The position numbers and the translations under genes are program-made. The notes below the pieces were generated by a model. That model saw nothing but the letters and a program-made list of their open reading frames with translations, did not search any database and was not told the DNA's origin. This document shows, piece by piece, positions 56,907 through 64,000 of a DNA stretch of 64,000 bases (the first letter of the stretch is position 1; every line of letters starts with the position of its first letter). This stretch comes from Chryseobacterium sp. ISL-80 (GTDB lineage: Bacteria > Bacillota > Bacilli > Bacillales > Cytobacillaceae), in assembly GCA_018613055.1 (NCBI GenBank), contig JAGGQZ010000013.1, positions 124,001 through 188,000 of the forward strand, read 5' to 3'.

Positions 56907-57914
56907 ATGTCCTATACGATTAAAGACGTTGCCAAGAAGGCCAATGTCTCGATAGCAACAGTTTCAAGGATTCTGAATGGCCAGGCAGGCTACTCGGAAA
57001 AGACTAAACTAAAAGTATTGAAGGTCATTGAAGAGCTTGGATACTCACCCAATGCTGTAGCCAGAGGATTAATAAATAAAAGAACCCATACGATCGGCGT
57101 CCTTTTTCCAAAGCTCTCCAGCTCGCTGGTGACAGACCTGCTGGATGGGATTGAGAAGGCAGCAAATGAAAACGGCTCCAGTGTCATTGTTTGCCATACT
57201 GAATCAAATGGCGAAAAAACAATGAATTATCTTCAGCTGTTGATCGAAAAAAGGGTTGATGGAATCATTTTTGCGAGTGAAATACTGAAGGATGAATATT
57301 ATCAGTATGTCAAGAAATCAAAAATGCCCATCGTTCTCCTATCAACAGAATCCTATGCATTCCCGGTTCCTTATGTAAAGGTCAATGACTTCCATGCTGC
57401 CTATGCAGCTGCGAAGTATTTAATTGATAAAGGACATACTGAAATCGGCATGATCAGCGGGAATAAAGAAGATATCGTTGCCGGGAAACCGAGGATTGAT
57501 GGTTTTCAAAAGGCTTTGGGAGACCATGGGATTGCCTGCGATGAGAGAAATATCGTTAACAGCAAGGGCTTTGGCTTTCATGATGGGCTGGATGGTTTGA
57601 GGAAAATGATGGAACAATTTCCTGAGGTAAAAGCGATTTTTGCGGCAAGTGATGAAATTGCCATGGGTGTTTTATCAGCGGCTTACCAGCAGGGAATAAA
57701 AGTACCTGAAGAGCTGTCCGTGATTGGTTTCGATAATTTGAACCTTGCTGAAATGACGATTCCTCCGCTTACGACAATCGGCCAGCCGCTGGTAAAAATG
57801 GGGGAAGCATCAGCACAAATGTTATTTAAGATACTGGAAACAGGTGAAATTCCGGAAAGCCGGATTATGCCTCATAAAGTAGTTGAAAGATTAAGTGTAA
57901 AAGAGAGAGCTTAA
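56907..57914 (+). CDS. LacI-family transcriptional regulator (MalR-like)
   Basis: 335 residues from ATG 56907 (AGGTGGG upstream); a GTG at 56886 precedes this site. The HTH is SYTIKDVAKKANVSIATVSRILNGQ. The effector domain carries HTIGVLFPKLSSSLVTDLLDGIE, HTEIGMISGNKEDIVAGKPR, FAASDEIAMGVLSAAYQQGIKVPEEL and IGFDNLNLAEMTIPPLTTIGQP. It is followed by an ABC importer and two alpha-glucosidases, so it probably responds to maltose, isomaltose or related alpha-glucosides. The CG-centred palindromes flanking it are typical LacI-family sites. Confidence 0.88.
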   Translation: MSYTIKDVAKKANVSIATVSRILNGQAGYSEKTKLKVLKVIEELGYSPNAVARGLINKRTHTIGVLFPKLSSSLVTDLLDGIEKAANENGSSVIVCHTESNGEKTMNYLQLLIEKRVDGIIFASEILKDEYYQYVKKSKMPIVLLSTESYAFPVPYVKVNDFHAAYAAAKYLIDKGHTEIGMISGNKEDIVAGKPRIDGFQKALGDHGIACDERNIVNSKGFGFHDGLDGLRKMMEQFPEVKAIFAASDEIAMGVLSAAYQQGIKVPEELSVIGFDNLNLAEMTIPPLTTIGQPLVKMGEASAQMLFKILETGEIPESRIMPHKVVERLSVKERA

Positions 57915-57928
57915 TGACTCTCTTTTTC
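57900..57928 (+). terminator. terminator of the LacI-type regulator gene
   Basis: AAAGAGAG (57900-57907) and CTCTCTTT (57918-57925) are followed by TTC. It overlaps the stop codon. Confidence 0.7.
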
Positions 57929-57941
57929 TAAACACATTTAA

Positions 57942-57953
57942 GTAAACGTTTAC
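57942..57953. promoter_or_regulatory. LacI-family operator upstream of the alpha-glucoside ABC operon
   Basis: GTAAACGTTTAC is a perfect 12-bp palindrome with a central CG, 33 bp before the binding-protein gene. It matches the site at 56859-56870. Confidence 0.65.
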
Positions 57954-57985
57954 GTTAAAAGCGTGAAAACTTAGGAGGAATAGAC

Positions 57986-59218
57986 ATGTTCAAGAAAATG
58001 ACAGCAGGTGTAATGGCAGTAGCAATGGGAGCTTCCTTATTAGCAGGCTGCTCTTCAGACAAAGCGGATGATGGAAAAGTAACATTAGAGCTGTTTTCCA
58101 ATAAATCCGAAAGCATTCAGACTTATAAGGGATTAATTAAAGAATTCGAAAAGCAAAACCCGGATATCAAGATCAAACTGGATGCTCCGCCTGAAGCTGA
58201 AACAGTCCTGAAGACACGTCTTACTAAAAATGATCTCCCGGATATTATGTCCATCGCCGGAAATGCAACTTACGGTGAATTAGGGCGTGCAGGAGTATTG
58301 GAAGATTTCTCTGGTTCAGAACTAGAAAAGAAAGTTCAGCCTTCATATGTTGACATGGTTAACCGTCTAGTTGGACCTGAAGAGAAGGGCACATTTGGTC
58401 TGCCATATGCAACGAATGCAAATGCGGTTATTTATAACAAGGCAAAGTTTGAAGAGCACGGACTTACAGTTCCAACTACCTGGGATGAGTTCATCGCAAG
58501 CCTTGATAAAGTGAAGGCGGCGGGAGACACTCCGATTTACTTTACATTGAAGGATGCATGGACTGGCATGATTGCCTGGAACTCACTTGGTGCTAATGTC
58601 GCAGGTGAAGATTTCGCCGAAAAAAAGAATGCTGGTGAAACATCATTTGTAGAAAGCTATGATGAAGTAGCTGATAAGATGGCAACATTGGTGAAATACG
58701 GACACAAGGATAATATGGGAGTGGCGTATGGCGATGGAAATAATGCTTTTGCCAACGGAAAGTCCGTATTCTATCTACAGGGCAACTGGGCGATTCCAGA
58801 AATCCTGAAAGCAAACCCTGACATGGAATTGGGCGTGTTCCCAATGCCAGTTACAAATGACCCTGCAAAAAATAAATTGGTATCAGGTGTTGACGTACTC
58901 CTTACTGTTAGCAAAGATACAGAGCATAAAGAAGAAGCAATGAAATTTGTTGAATTCATGATGAATCAGGAAACGGCTAAAAAATATATTGACGAGCAAA
59001 AGGCATTCTCTGCTATTGAAGGTGTTTACCAGGAAAACCCTGTATTTGAAGGAATCAAGAGCAACTTTGAAACAGGTGCCATCACCAGCTTCCCGGATCA
59101 CTATTATCCAGCAGGAATGGGAGCTGAAAACCTGGTACAGGAATTCTTGATCAAGAAAGATAAGGAAAAATTCTTGAAAAAAATGGACAGCGAGTGGGAA
59201 AAAGTACAAAATCGCTAA
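57986..59218 (+). CDS. ABC transporter sugar-binding lipoprotein (alpha-glucoside type)
   Basis: 410 residues, lipobox LAGC at residues 19-22. The family 1 solute-binding fold shows VTLELFSNKSESIQTYKGLI, LPDIMSIAGNATYGEL, YGLP-like FGLPYATNANAVIYNKAKF, GKSVFYLQGNWAIPEI and FPDHYYPAGMGAENLVQEFL. AGGAGG precedes the ATG. Downstream GH13 alpha-glucosidases suggest isomalto- or malto-oligosaccharides. No ATPase gene is nearby. Confidence 0.88.
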   Translation: MFKKMTAGVMAVAMGASLLAGCSSDKADDGKVTLELFSNKSESIQTYKGLIKEFEKQNPDIKIKLDAPPEAETVLKTRLTKNDLPDIMSIAGNATYGELGRAGVLEDFSGSELEKKVQPSYVDMVNRLVGPEEKGTFGLPYATNANAVIYNKAKFEEHGLTVPTTWDEFIASLDKVKAAGDTPIYFTLKDAWTGMIAWNSLGANVAGEDFAEKKNAGETSFVESYDEVADKMATLVKYGHKDNMGVAYGDGNNAFANGKSVFYLQGNWAIPEILKANPDMELGVFPMPVTNDPAKNKLVSGVDVLLTVSKDTEHKEEAMKFVEFMMNQETAKKYIDEQKAFSAIEGVYQENPVFEGIKSNFETGAITSFPDHYYPAGMGAENLVQEFLIKKDKEKFLKKMDSEWEKVQNR

Positions 59219-59227
59219 TCCGCAAAC

Positions 59228-59258
59228 AAGCCAGGGTGTCCTATGATCCCTGGCTTTC
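59228..59258 (+). terminator. intercistronic hairpin between binding protein and permease genes
   Basis: A perfect 9-bp stem, AAGCCAGGG (59228-59236) with CCCTGGCTT (59248-59256), is followed by TCCT. Attenuator or mRNA end protector. Confidence 0.65.
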
Positions 59259-59280
59259 CTAAAAAGGAGTTGTCATCATC

Positions 59281-60144
59281 ATGAAAAAGAAAAATAATGT
59301 TTTCCTGTTCATTGCCATACCTGCCTTCATCCTTTTTTTCATTTTTCATAGCTATCCTGCATTGCAGGGGATTTTTTACAGCTTCACAGACTGGAAAGGC
59401 TATGGGGACTGGAACTTTGTAGGATTAAAAAATTACTTGAATGTATTCAAGGACGGCCGTGCTGGTGATGCGTACCTGTTCACATTTAAATTCGCTATTG
59501 TTTCTACCATTCTGGTAAATATCATAAGCCTTGCCGTTGCGATTGGGCTTAATTCGAAAATTAAATTCCATAAGACTCTTCGGGCAATCTACTTCTTGCC
59601 TTATATTCTTAGCATATTGATTGTCGGTTTTATTTTTAACTTCATTTTTGCCCATGTGCTGCCTAGAGTCGGCGAGGCAATGGGCTGGGAATTCCTTAGC
59701 ATGAATATCCTTGGTAATCCGGATCTTGCCTGGATTGGGATTGTCATTGTCGCGGTATGGCAGGCTGTATCTTTCAATACGATTCTATACCTTGCTGGAC
59801 TGGTGACGATTTCCGAGGATTTATATGAAGCTGCGAGCATTGACGGAGCCGGTATCTGGACGAAGTTCTGGAGAATCACATTCCCGTTAATCGCGCCTTT
59901 CTTTACGATTAATATGGTTTTATCCCTCAAAAACTTCTTGATGGTATTCGACCAGATCGTCGCATTGACAGGCGGCGGACCAGGAAAATCAACAGAATCA
60001 ATTTCCTTGCTGATTTACCGCGGCGGTTTTGAAGGCGGGCAATTTGCCTATCAATCTGCCAATGCCGTCATTTACTTTATCGTGATTATTATCTTCTCTG
60101 TCATTCAATTAAAATTCTTAAATAAAAGAGAGGTGGAAAACTGA
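59281..60144 (+). CDS. sugar ABC transporter permease (MalF type)
   Basis: 287 residues, six helices. The EAA loop is YEAASIDGAGIWTKFWRITFPLIAP. ALTGGGPGKSTESISLLIY is a family feature. AAAGGAG precedes the ATG. The stop overlaps the next start (TGATG). Confidence 0.92.
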   Translation: MKKKNNVFLFIAIPAFILFFIFHSYPALQGIFYSFTDWKGYGDWNFVGLKNYLNVFKDGRAGDAYLFTFKFAIVSTILVNIISLAVAIGLNSKIKFHKTLRAIYFLPYILSILIVGFIFNFIFAHVLPRVGEAMGWEFLSMNILGNPDLAWIGIVIVAVWQAVSFNTILYLAGLVTISEDLYEAASIDGAGIWTKFWRITFPLIAPFFTINMVLSLKNFLMVFDQIVALTGGGPGKSTESISLLIYRGGFEGGQFAYQSANAVIYFIVIIIFSVIQLKFLNKREVEN

Positions 60145-60965
60145 TGAATCGCAAAAAAAATAGCTGGGTCATTACCACTCTCTTGATTTTAGGGTCATTG
60201 TTGATACTATTTCCACTATATTTAACGGTTACCATCGCTTTTAAAACTCCGCCTGAAATGGCTGGCAATTTATTGGCGCTGCCGAATACATGGTCTTTTG
60301 ATAACTTTGCCAATGCGATTGAAATGACAAATTTCTTTAATGCATTCAAAAACAGTGCGTTTGTGACGGTTTTTGTGGTCATATTTACTGTAATGACAAA
60401 TTCACTTGTCTCCTATGCGATTGCTAGGAACATGCATAAGAAGTTTTATAAGTTTTTATACTTCTATTTTTTAAGTGCGATGTTCATTCCTTTTCCGATT
60501 ATCATGCTTCCGCTTGTAAAACAGACAAGCGCATGGGGAATGGATAACCTGGTTGGACTGATCATCCTGTACATCGTGTTCAATCTATCTTTCAACGTAT
60601 TCATTTATATTGGATATATCAAGTCCATTCCTGTGGAACTGGAAGAGGCGGCGATCATGGATGGAGCAAGTACCTGGGGTGTTTTCTGGAAGGTTATCTT
60701 CCCGCTGCTTGCACCAATGAACGCTACAGTCGCGATCATTACCAGTCTTGGAGCATGGAATGACTTCATGCTGCCGCTCGTCTTGCTGAGTGACAGGGAT
60801 ATGGCGACTCTTCCACTTGTTCAGTATATTTTCCAATCGCAATTCAGCACGGATTATAATCTGGCATTTGCTTCTTATTTGATGGCACTAGCACCGATGA
60901 TCATCGTGTACATTTTTGCCCAGAAATGGATCATTAGCGGTGTCATGAAAGGTTCGATAAAATAA
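60144..60965 (+). CDS. sugar ABC transporter permease (MalG type)
   Basis: 273 residues, six helices. The EAA loop is LEEAAIMDGASTWGVFWKVIFPLLAP, and the C-terminus is IFAQKWIISGVMKGSIK. Its start is coupled to the preceding permease by an ATG overlapping TGA. It completes the pore of the alpha-glucoside importer. Confidence 0.92.
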   Translation: MNRKKNSWVITTLLILGSLLILFPLYLTVTIAFKTPPEMAGNLLALPNTWSFDNFANAIEMTNFFNAFKNSAFVTVFVVIFTVMTNSLVSYAIARNMHKKFYKFLYFYFLSAMFIPFPIIMLPLVKQTSAWGMDNLVGLIILYIVFNLSFNVFIYIGYIKSIPVELEEAAIMDGASTWGVFWKVIFPLLAPMNATVAIITSLGAWNDFMLPLVLLSDRDMATLPLVQYIFQSQFSTDYNLAFASYLMALAPMIIVYIFAQKWIISGVMKGSIK

Positions 60966-61010
60966 CTTTATTATTATAATAGATTTTTAATTTGATCGGA
61001 GTGTATTGAT

Positions 61011-62696
61011 GTGAACAAGACCTGGTGGAAAGAAAGTGTTATTTATCAAATTTATCCGAGGAGCTTCAATGATTCAAATGGAGACGGAATCGGAGACATC
61101 AATGGAATAACGGAAAAAATTCCTTATTTAAGCGAGCTAGGCATTGATGTGATCTGGCTATCTCCGGTTTATCAATCACCTAATGACGATAATGGCTATG
61201 ATATTTCTGATTACCGGAATATCATGGACGAGTTTGGCACCATGCAGGACTTTGATAATATGCTGGCAGAAGCTCACCGTCATGGAATCAAAATCATGAT
61301 GGACCTTGTTGTCAACCACTCAAGCGATGAGCACGCATGGTTCCAGGAATCCCGGAAGTCAAAAGACAATCCATACAGAGACTATTATATCTGGAAAAAG
61401 CCGGAGAATGGCGAGCCGCCGACAAATTGGGGAGCTGCTTTTGGCGGGAGTGTCTGGGAATACGATGAAGAGACAGGCGAGTACTATCTCCACCTTTTCA
61501 GCAAAAAACAGCCAGACCTTAACTGGGAGAACCCTGTCTTAAGAAACGAAGTATATGAAATGATGCGTTATTGGCTGGATAAAGGCATTGACGGATTCCG
61601 GATGGATGTCATCAATTTCATTTCAAAAGATACAAGCTATCCTCAAGCGGAAGTCCGTGAAGGACATAAATACGGGGATGGCGGCAAGTATTATATGAAT
61701 GGCCCGAAAATCCATGAATTTCTCCAGGAAATGAACAAAGAAGCCCTAAGCAATTATGACACAATCACTGTCGGAGAGATGCCAGGTGTTACGGTTGACG
61801 AAGGCAAGCTCTATACAGGTACAGATCGGAAAGAATTGAATATGGTGTTCCATTTTGAACATGTTGGCCTCGGTGACGGACAATTCGGCAAGTGGGATCC
61901 GCGCGAATGGAAGCTGACCGAGCTGAAGGAAATCTTCACTAAATGGCAAAAGGGTCTGGAAAAAGACGGCTGGAACAGTCTTTATTGGAGCAACCATGAC
62001 CAGCCGCGGGCTATTTCACGCTGGGGCAATGATTCTGATGAGCACAGGGTTGTATCTGGCAAGATGATTGCTACCTGCCTCCATATGATGCAGGGTACGC
62101 CATATATTTACCAGGGTGAAGAAATCGGCATGACGAATGTGAAATTCGATGATATCAATGATTACCGGGATATCGAAACATTGAATGCTTATCGCGATTT
62201 AACTCCTGATTCCTTGACACATGAAGAAATTTTCAAGGGAATTCATGAGCGCGGCCGTGACAATGCAAGGACTCCTGTTCAGTGGGACAGCAGCGCCAAT
62301 GCCGGGTTTACAACTGGGACGCCATGGATCAATGTAAATCCTAATTATGAGACGATCAATGCCGAAGCAGTTTTAAAAGATGAAGACTCTATTTTCTATT
62401 ACTATAAGAAGCTCATCGAACTAAGAAAGCAAAACGAAGTAGTCGTGTACGGCACATATGATGTAGTAATGGAAGAAGATGAGCAGATTTTTGCTTATAC
62501 CCGGACACTTGGGGATGATCAATTATTGGTGATCTGTAACTTCAGCGACCAAAATCCTGTTTTTACTCTTCCTGATAGTGTTCGTTATTCATCGAAGGAA
62601 TTGCTGATTTCAAATCTTGAAGTAGACGAAAATGAATCAATCGATGAATTGACGCTTCAGCCTTATGAAGCAAGGGTATATCGATTAACAAAATAA
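61011..62696 (+). CDS. alpha-glucosidase/oligo-1,6-glucosidase, GH13 (subfamily 31 type)
   Basis: 561 residues, standard for Bacillus oligo-1,6-glucosidases. Start GTG 61011; the overlapping ATG at 61009 would read straight into TGA. Conserved regions: WWKESVIYQIYPRSFNDSNGDG, region I DLVVNHSS, region II GFRMDVINF (nucleophile Asp), region III TVGEMPG (acid/base Glu) and region IV SNHDQPR. The residue after the region II nucleophile is Val (MDVI), as in alpha-1,6-specific members. It acts in the cytoplasm on imported isomaltose-type sugars. Confidence 0.93.
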   Translation: MNKTWWKESVIYQIYPRSFNDSNGDGIGDINGITEKIPYLSELGIDVIWLSPVYQSPNDDNGYDISDYRNIMDEFGTMQDFDNMLAEAHRHGIKIMMDLVVNHSSDEHAWFQESRKSKDNPYRDYYIWKKPENGEPPTNWGAAFGGSVWEYDEETGEYYLHLFSKKQPDLNWENPVLRNEVYEMMRYWLDKGIDGFRMDVINFISKDTSYPQAEVREGHKYGDGGKYYMNGPKIHEFLQEMNKEALSNYDTITVGEMPGVTVDEGKLYTGTDRKELNMVFHFEHVGLGDGQFGKWDPREWKLTELKEIFTKWQKGLEKDGWNSLYWSNHDQPRAISRWGNDSDEHRVVSGKMIATCLHMMQGTPYIYQGEEIGMTNVKFDDINDYRDIETLNAYRDLTPDSLTHEEIFKGIHERGRDNARTPVQWDSSANAGFTTGTPWINVNPNYETINAEAVLKDEDSIFYYYKKLIELRKQNEVVVYGTYDVVMEEDEQIFAYTRTLGDDQLLVICNFSDQNPVFTLPDSVRYSSKELLISNLEVDENESIDELTLQPYEARVYRLTK

Positions 62697-62698
62697 TG

Positions 62699-62724
62699 AA
62701 AAGGGCCTATATTGGGCCCTTTTT
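62699..62724 (+). terminator. terminator/attenuator between the two GH13 genes
   Basis: AAAAGGGCC (62699-62707) and GGCCCTTTT (62715-62723) form a perfect 9-bp stem with a T-run. The next start codon is only 20 nt away, so read-through must occur or a promoter overlaps. Confidence 0.75.
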
Positions 62725-62744
62725 CATGGAACTGAGGTGCTGGA

Positions 62745-64000
62745 ATGAAGAAAAAGTGGTGGAAAGAGGCTGTTGTTTACCAGGTGTACTGGCGAAGCTT
62801 TTATGATTCCGATGGTGATGGATATGGTGATTTGAAGGGAGTAATTGAAAAGCTCGATTACATTAAAGGTCTTGGAATCGACGTGATCTGGCTGAATCCT
62901 TTCTATGAATCTCCAGACCGTGATAATGGGTACGATATCTCGAATTATTATCGTGTAATGGAGAAGGCTGGAGACATGGCTATTTTTCAGGAGTTGGTCC
63001 AGGAAATCCATAACCGGGGTATGAAGGTGATCATGGATTTAGTCGTCAACCATACATCTGTTCAGCATCCATGGTTTCTTGAATCCCGCTCCTCTAAGGA
63101 TAACCCGAAGAGGGACTGGTATATTTGGGAAGATCCAAAAGAAGGGAAGGAGCCGAATAACTGGCGTTCCTATTTTGCCCCATCATGCTGGGAGCTTGAT
63201 CCTGCAACAGGGCAATATTATTACCATTCTTTCGCGGTGGAGCAGCCGGACCTTAACTGGAAAAATCCTGAGCTGCGAAATGAAATATATAAAATGATGC
63301 GATTCTGGCTTGAAAAAGGGATTGATGGTTTCCGTATGGATGTGATCAATCTTCTTGCCAAAAGAGAGGATTTTTCAGACGCCGAAAATCCATATGATAT
63401 TAGTTACCTTGCCAACAATCCAGGAATTCATGATTACCTACAGGAAATGAATCGCGAGGTACTTCAACATTATGATGCCATGACAGTAGGGGAAATTCCT
63501 TTTGTTACACCAACAGAGGGGCTTCTCTATGTCGATGAAGACCGAAATGAACTTAATACATTATTCCATTTCCAGGTGGCAGACGAAATGCCGACATGGG
63601 ATATGATCCGTTTTAAGAGAATCCAATCAAGCTGGTACGATGGTTTAAAGGGAAAAGGCTGGAACTCTCAATTCCTGAACAATCATGACCATACGAGACA
63701 AGTGACTCGTTATGGAAATGACGGGAAATATCGCGAACAGTCGGCCAAGCTGCTGGCGACAATGGTCCATACACTGCCAGGAACTCCTTATATATATCAG
63801 GGTGAAGAAATCGGGATGACCGGAGTCAGGTTTGACTCCATTGAGGATTATAACGATATTGCCATGAGAAACAAATACTATGAGGAAGTAGCAAAAGGAC
63901 GCGATCCACAGGAGGTTTTTGAAAGCCTGCTGCTGTTGAGCCGGGATAATTCCAGAACACCGATGCAATGGAATGATGCTCCACAGGCAGGCTTTACAAA
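62745..64000 (+). CDS. second GH13 alpha-glucosidase, 3' end beyond the window
   Basis: ATG 62745 follows TGAGGTG. 418 codons are visible and the gene continues past the edge. Conserved regions are intact: WWKEAVVYQVYWRSFYDSDGDG, DLVVNHTS, GFRMDVINLL (nucleophile), TVGEIPF (acid/base) and NNHDHTR. The text DSRTPMQW-like NSRTPMQWNDAPQ near the end is the usual position before the C-terminal beta domain. It differs enough from the upstream enzyme (for example FAPSCWELDP and an extra EDFSDAENPYDIS loop) to suggest a different chain-length or linkage preference. It is a cytoplasmic alpha-glucosidase. Confidence 0.92.
   Translation, partial: MKKKWWKEAVVYQVYWRSFYDSDGDGYGDLKGVIEKLDYIKGLGIDVIWLNPFYESPDRDNGYDISNYYRVMEKAGDMAIFQELVQEIHNRGMKVIMDLVVNHTSVQHPWFLESRSSKDNPKRDWYIWEDPKEGKEPNNWRSYFAPSCWELDPATGQYYYHSFAVEQPDLNWKNPELRNEIYKMMRFWLEKGIDGFRMDVINLLAKREDFSDAENPYDISYLANNPGIHDYLQEMNREVLQHYDAMTVGEIPFVTPTEGLLYVDEDRNELNTLFHFQVADEMPTWDMIRFKRIQSSWYDGLKGKGWNSQFLNNHDHTRQVTRYGNDGKYREQSAKLLATMVHTLPGTPYIYQGEEIGMTGVRFDSIEDYNDIAMRNKYYEEVAKGRDPQEVFESLLLLSRDNSRTPMQWNDAPQAGFT

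Overview
The window looks like chromosomal DNA of a low-to-mid GC Bacillaceae species. It has strong AGGAGG-type ribosome binding sites, TTGACA/TATAAT-type promoters, Rho-independent terminators, cre-like sites, and Bacillus-type gan and gal genes. A Mesobacillus- or Cytobacillus-like genome is my guess from gene style only. I saw no rRNA, tRNA, CRISPR array or intact insertion sequence. Most of the window is carbohydrate uptake and catabolism, arranged as successive substrate cassettes, each with its own regulator.

Layout. 1-2400: edge of a LysM protein gene, two small unknown genes and a decayed GlnQ-like ATPase remnant. 2415-11802: an RpiR-type regulator, a TRAP transporter, and a second unit encoding alcohol dehydrogenase, class I aldolase, FGGY kinase, 2-hydroxyacid dehydrogenase and an extra PRPP synthetase. 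This is probably an uncharacterised sugar or polyol pathway. The two promoters share a 19-bp element lying between -35 and -10. 12784-22480: a glycerol-3-phosphate-type regulon. It holds a Ugp-like ABC importer, an MBL-fold hydrolase, a HAD phosphatase, a large secreted LTD/FN3 protein and GlpP. Three leaders (12834-12917, 16799-16882, and 21011-21088 on the minus strand) share a 13-nt hairpin-loop motif overlapping a terminator, as expected for GlpP antitermination targets. 23944-28118 (minus): OFA-type transporter, FdhD, and a formate dehydrogenase whose gene is interrupted by an in-frame UGA. That UGA sits at the selenocysteine position and is followed by a bacterial SECIS-like hairpin with a GGUCU loop. 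28358-40559: a YesM/YesN-type two-component system, an ABC importer, a GH2 beta-galactosidase and a GH36 alpha-galactosidase. 40884-56420: a ROK repressor, the Leloir operon galK-galE-galT-galM, and a ganR-ganSPQAB galactan operon (GH42 and GH53 enzymes). 56907-64000: a MalR-like LacI regulator, an ABC importer and two GH13 alpha-glucosidases; the last gene runs off the edge.

How the parts fit. GanB cuts galactan outside the cell, GanSPQ imports the oligosaccharides, GanA releases galactose, and GalM, GalK, GalT and GalE feed it into glycolysis. Palindromes suggest that both the ROK protein and GanR act on galK. All four ABC importers lack an ATP-binding subunit, so they probably share one encoded elsewhere (MsmX type). 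In each of them an RNA hairpin separates the binding-protein gene from the permease genes.

The most unusual items are the selenocysteine formate dehydrogenase, the three-member GlpP-type leader family with its attached unknown proteins, and the TRAP/aldolase/kinase/PRPP-synthetase pathway.
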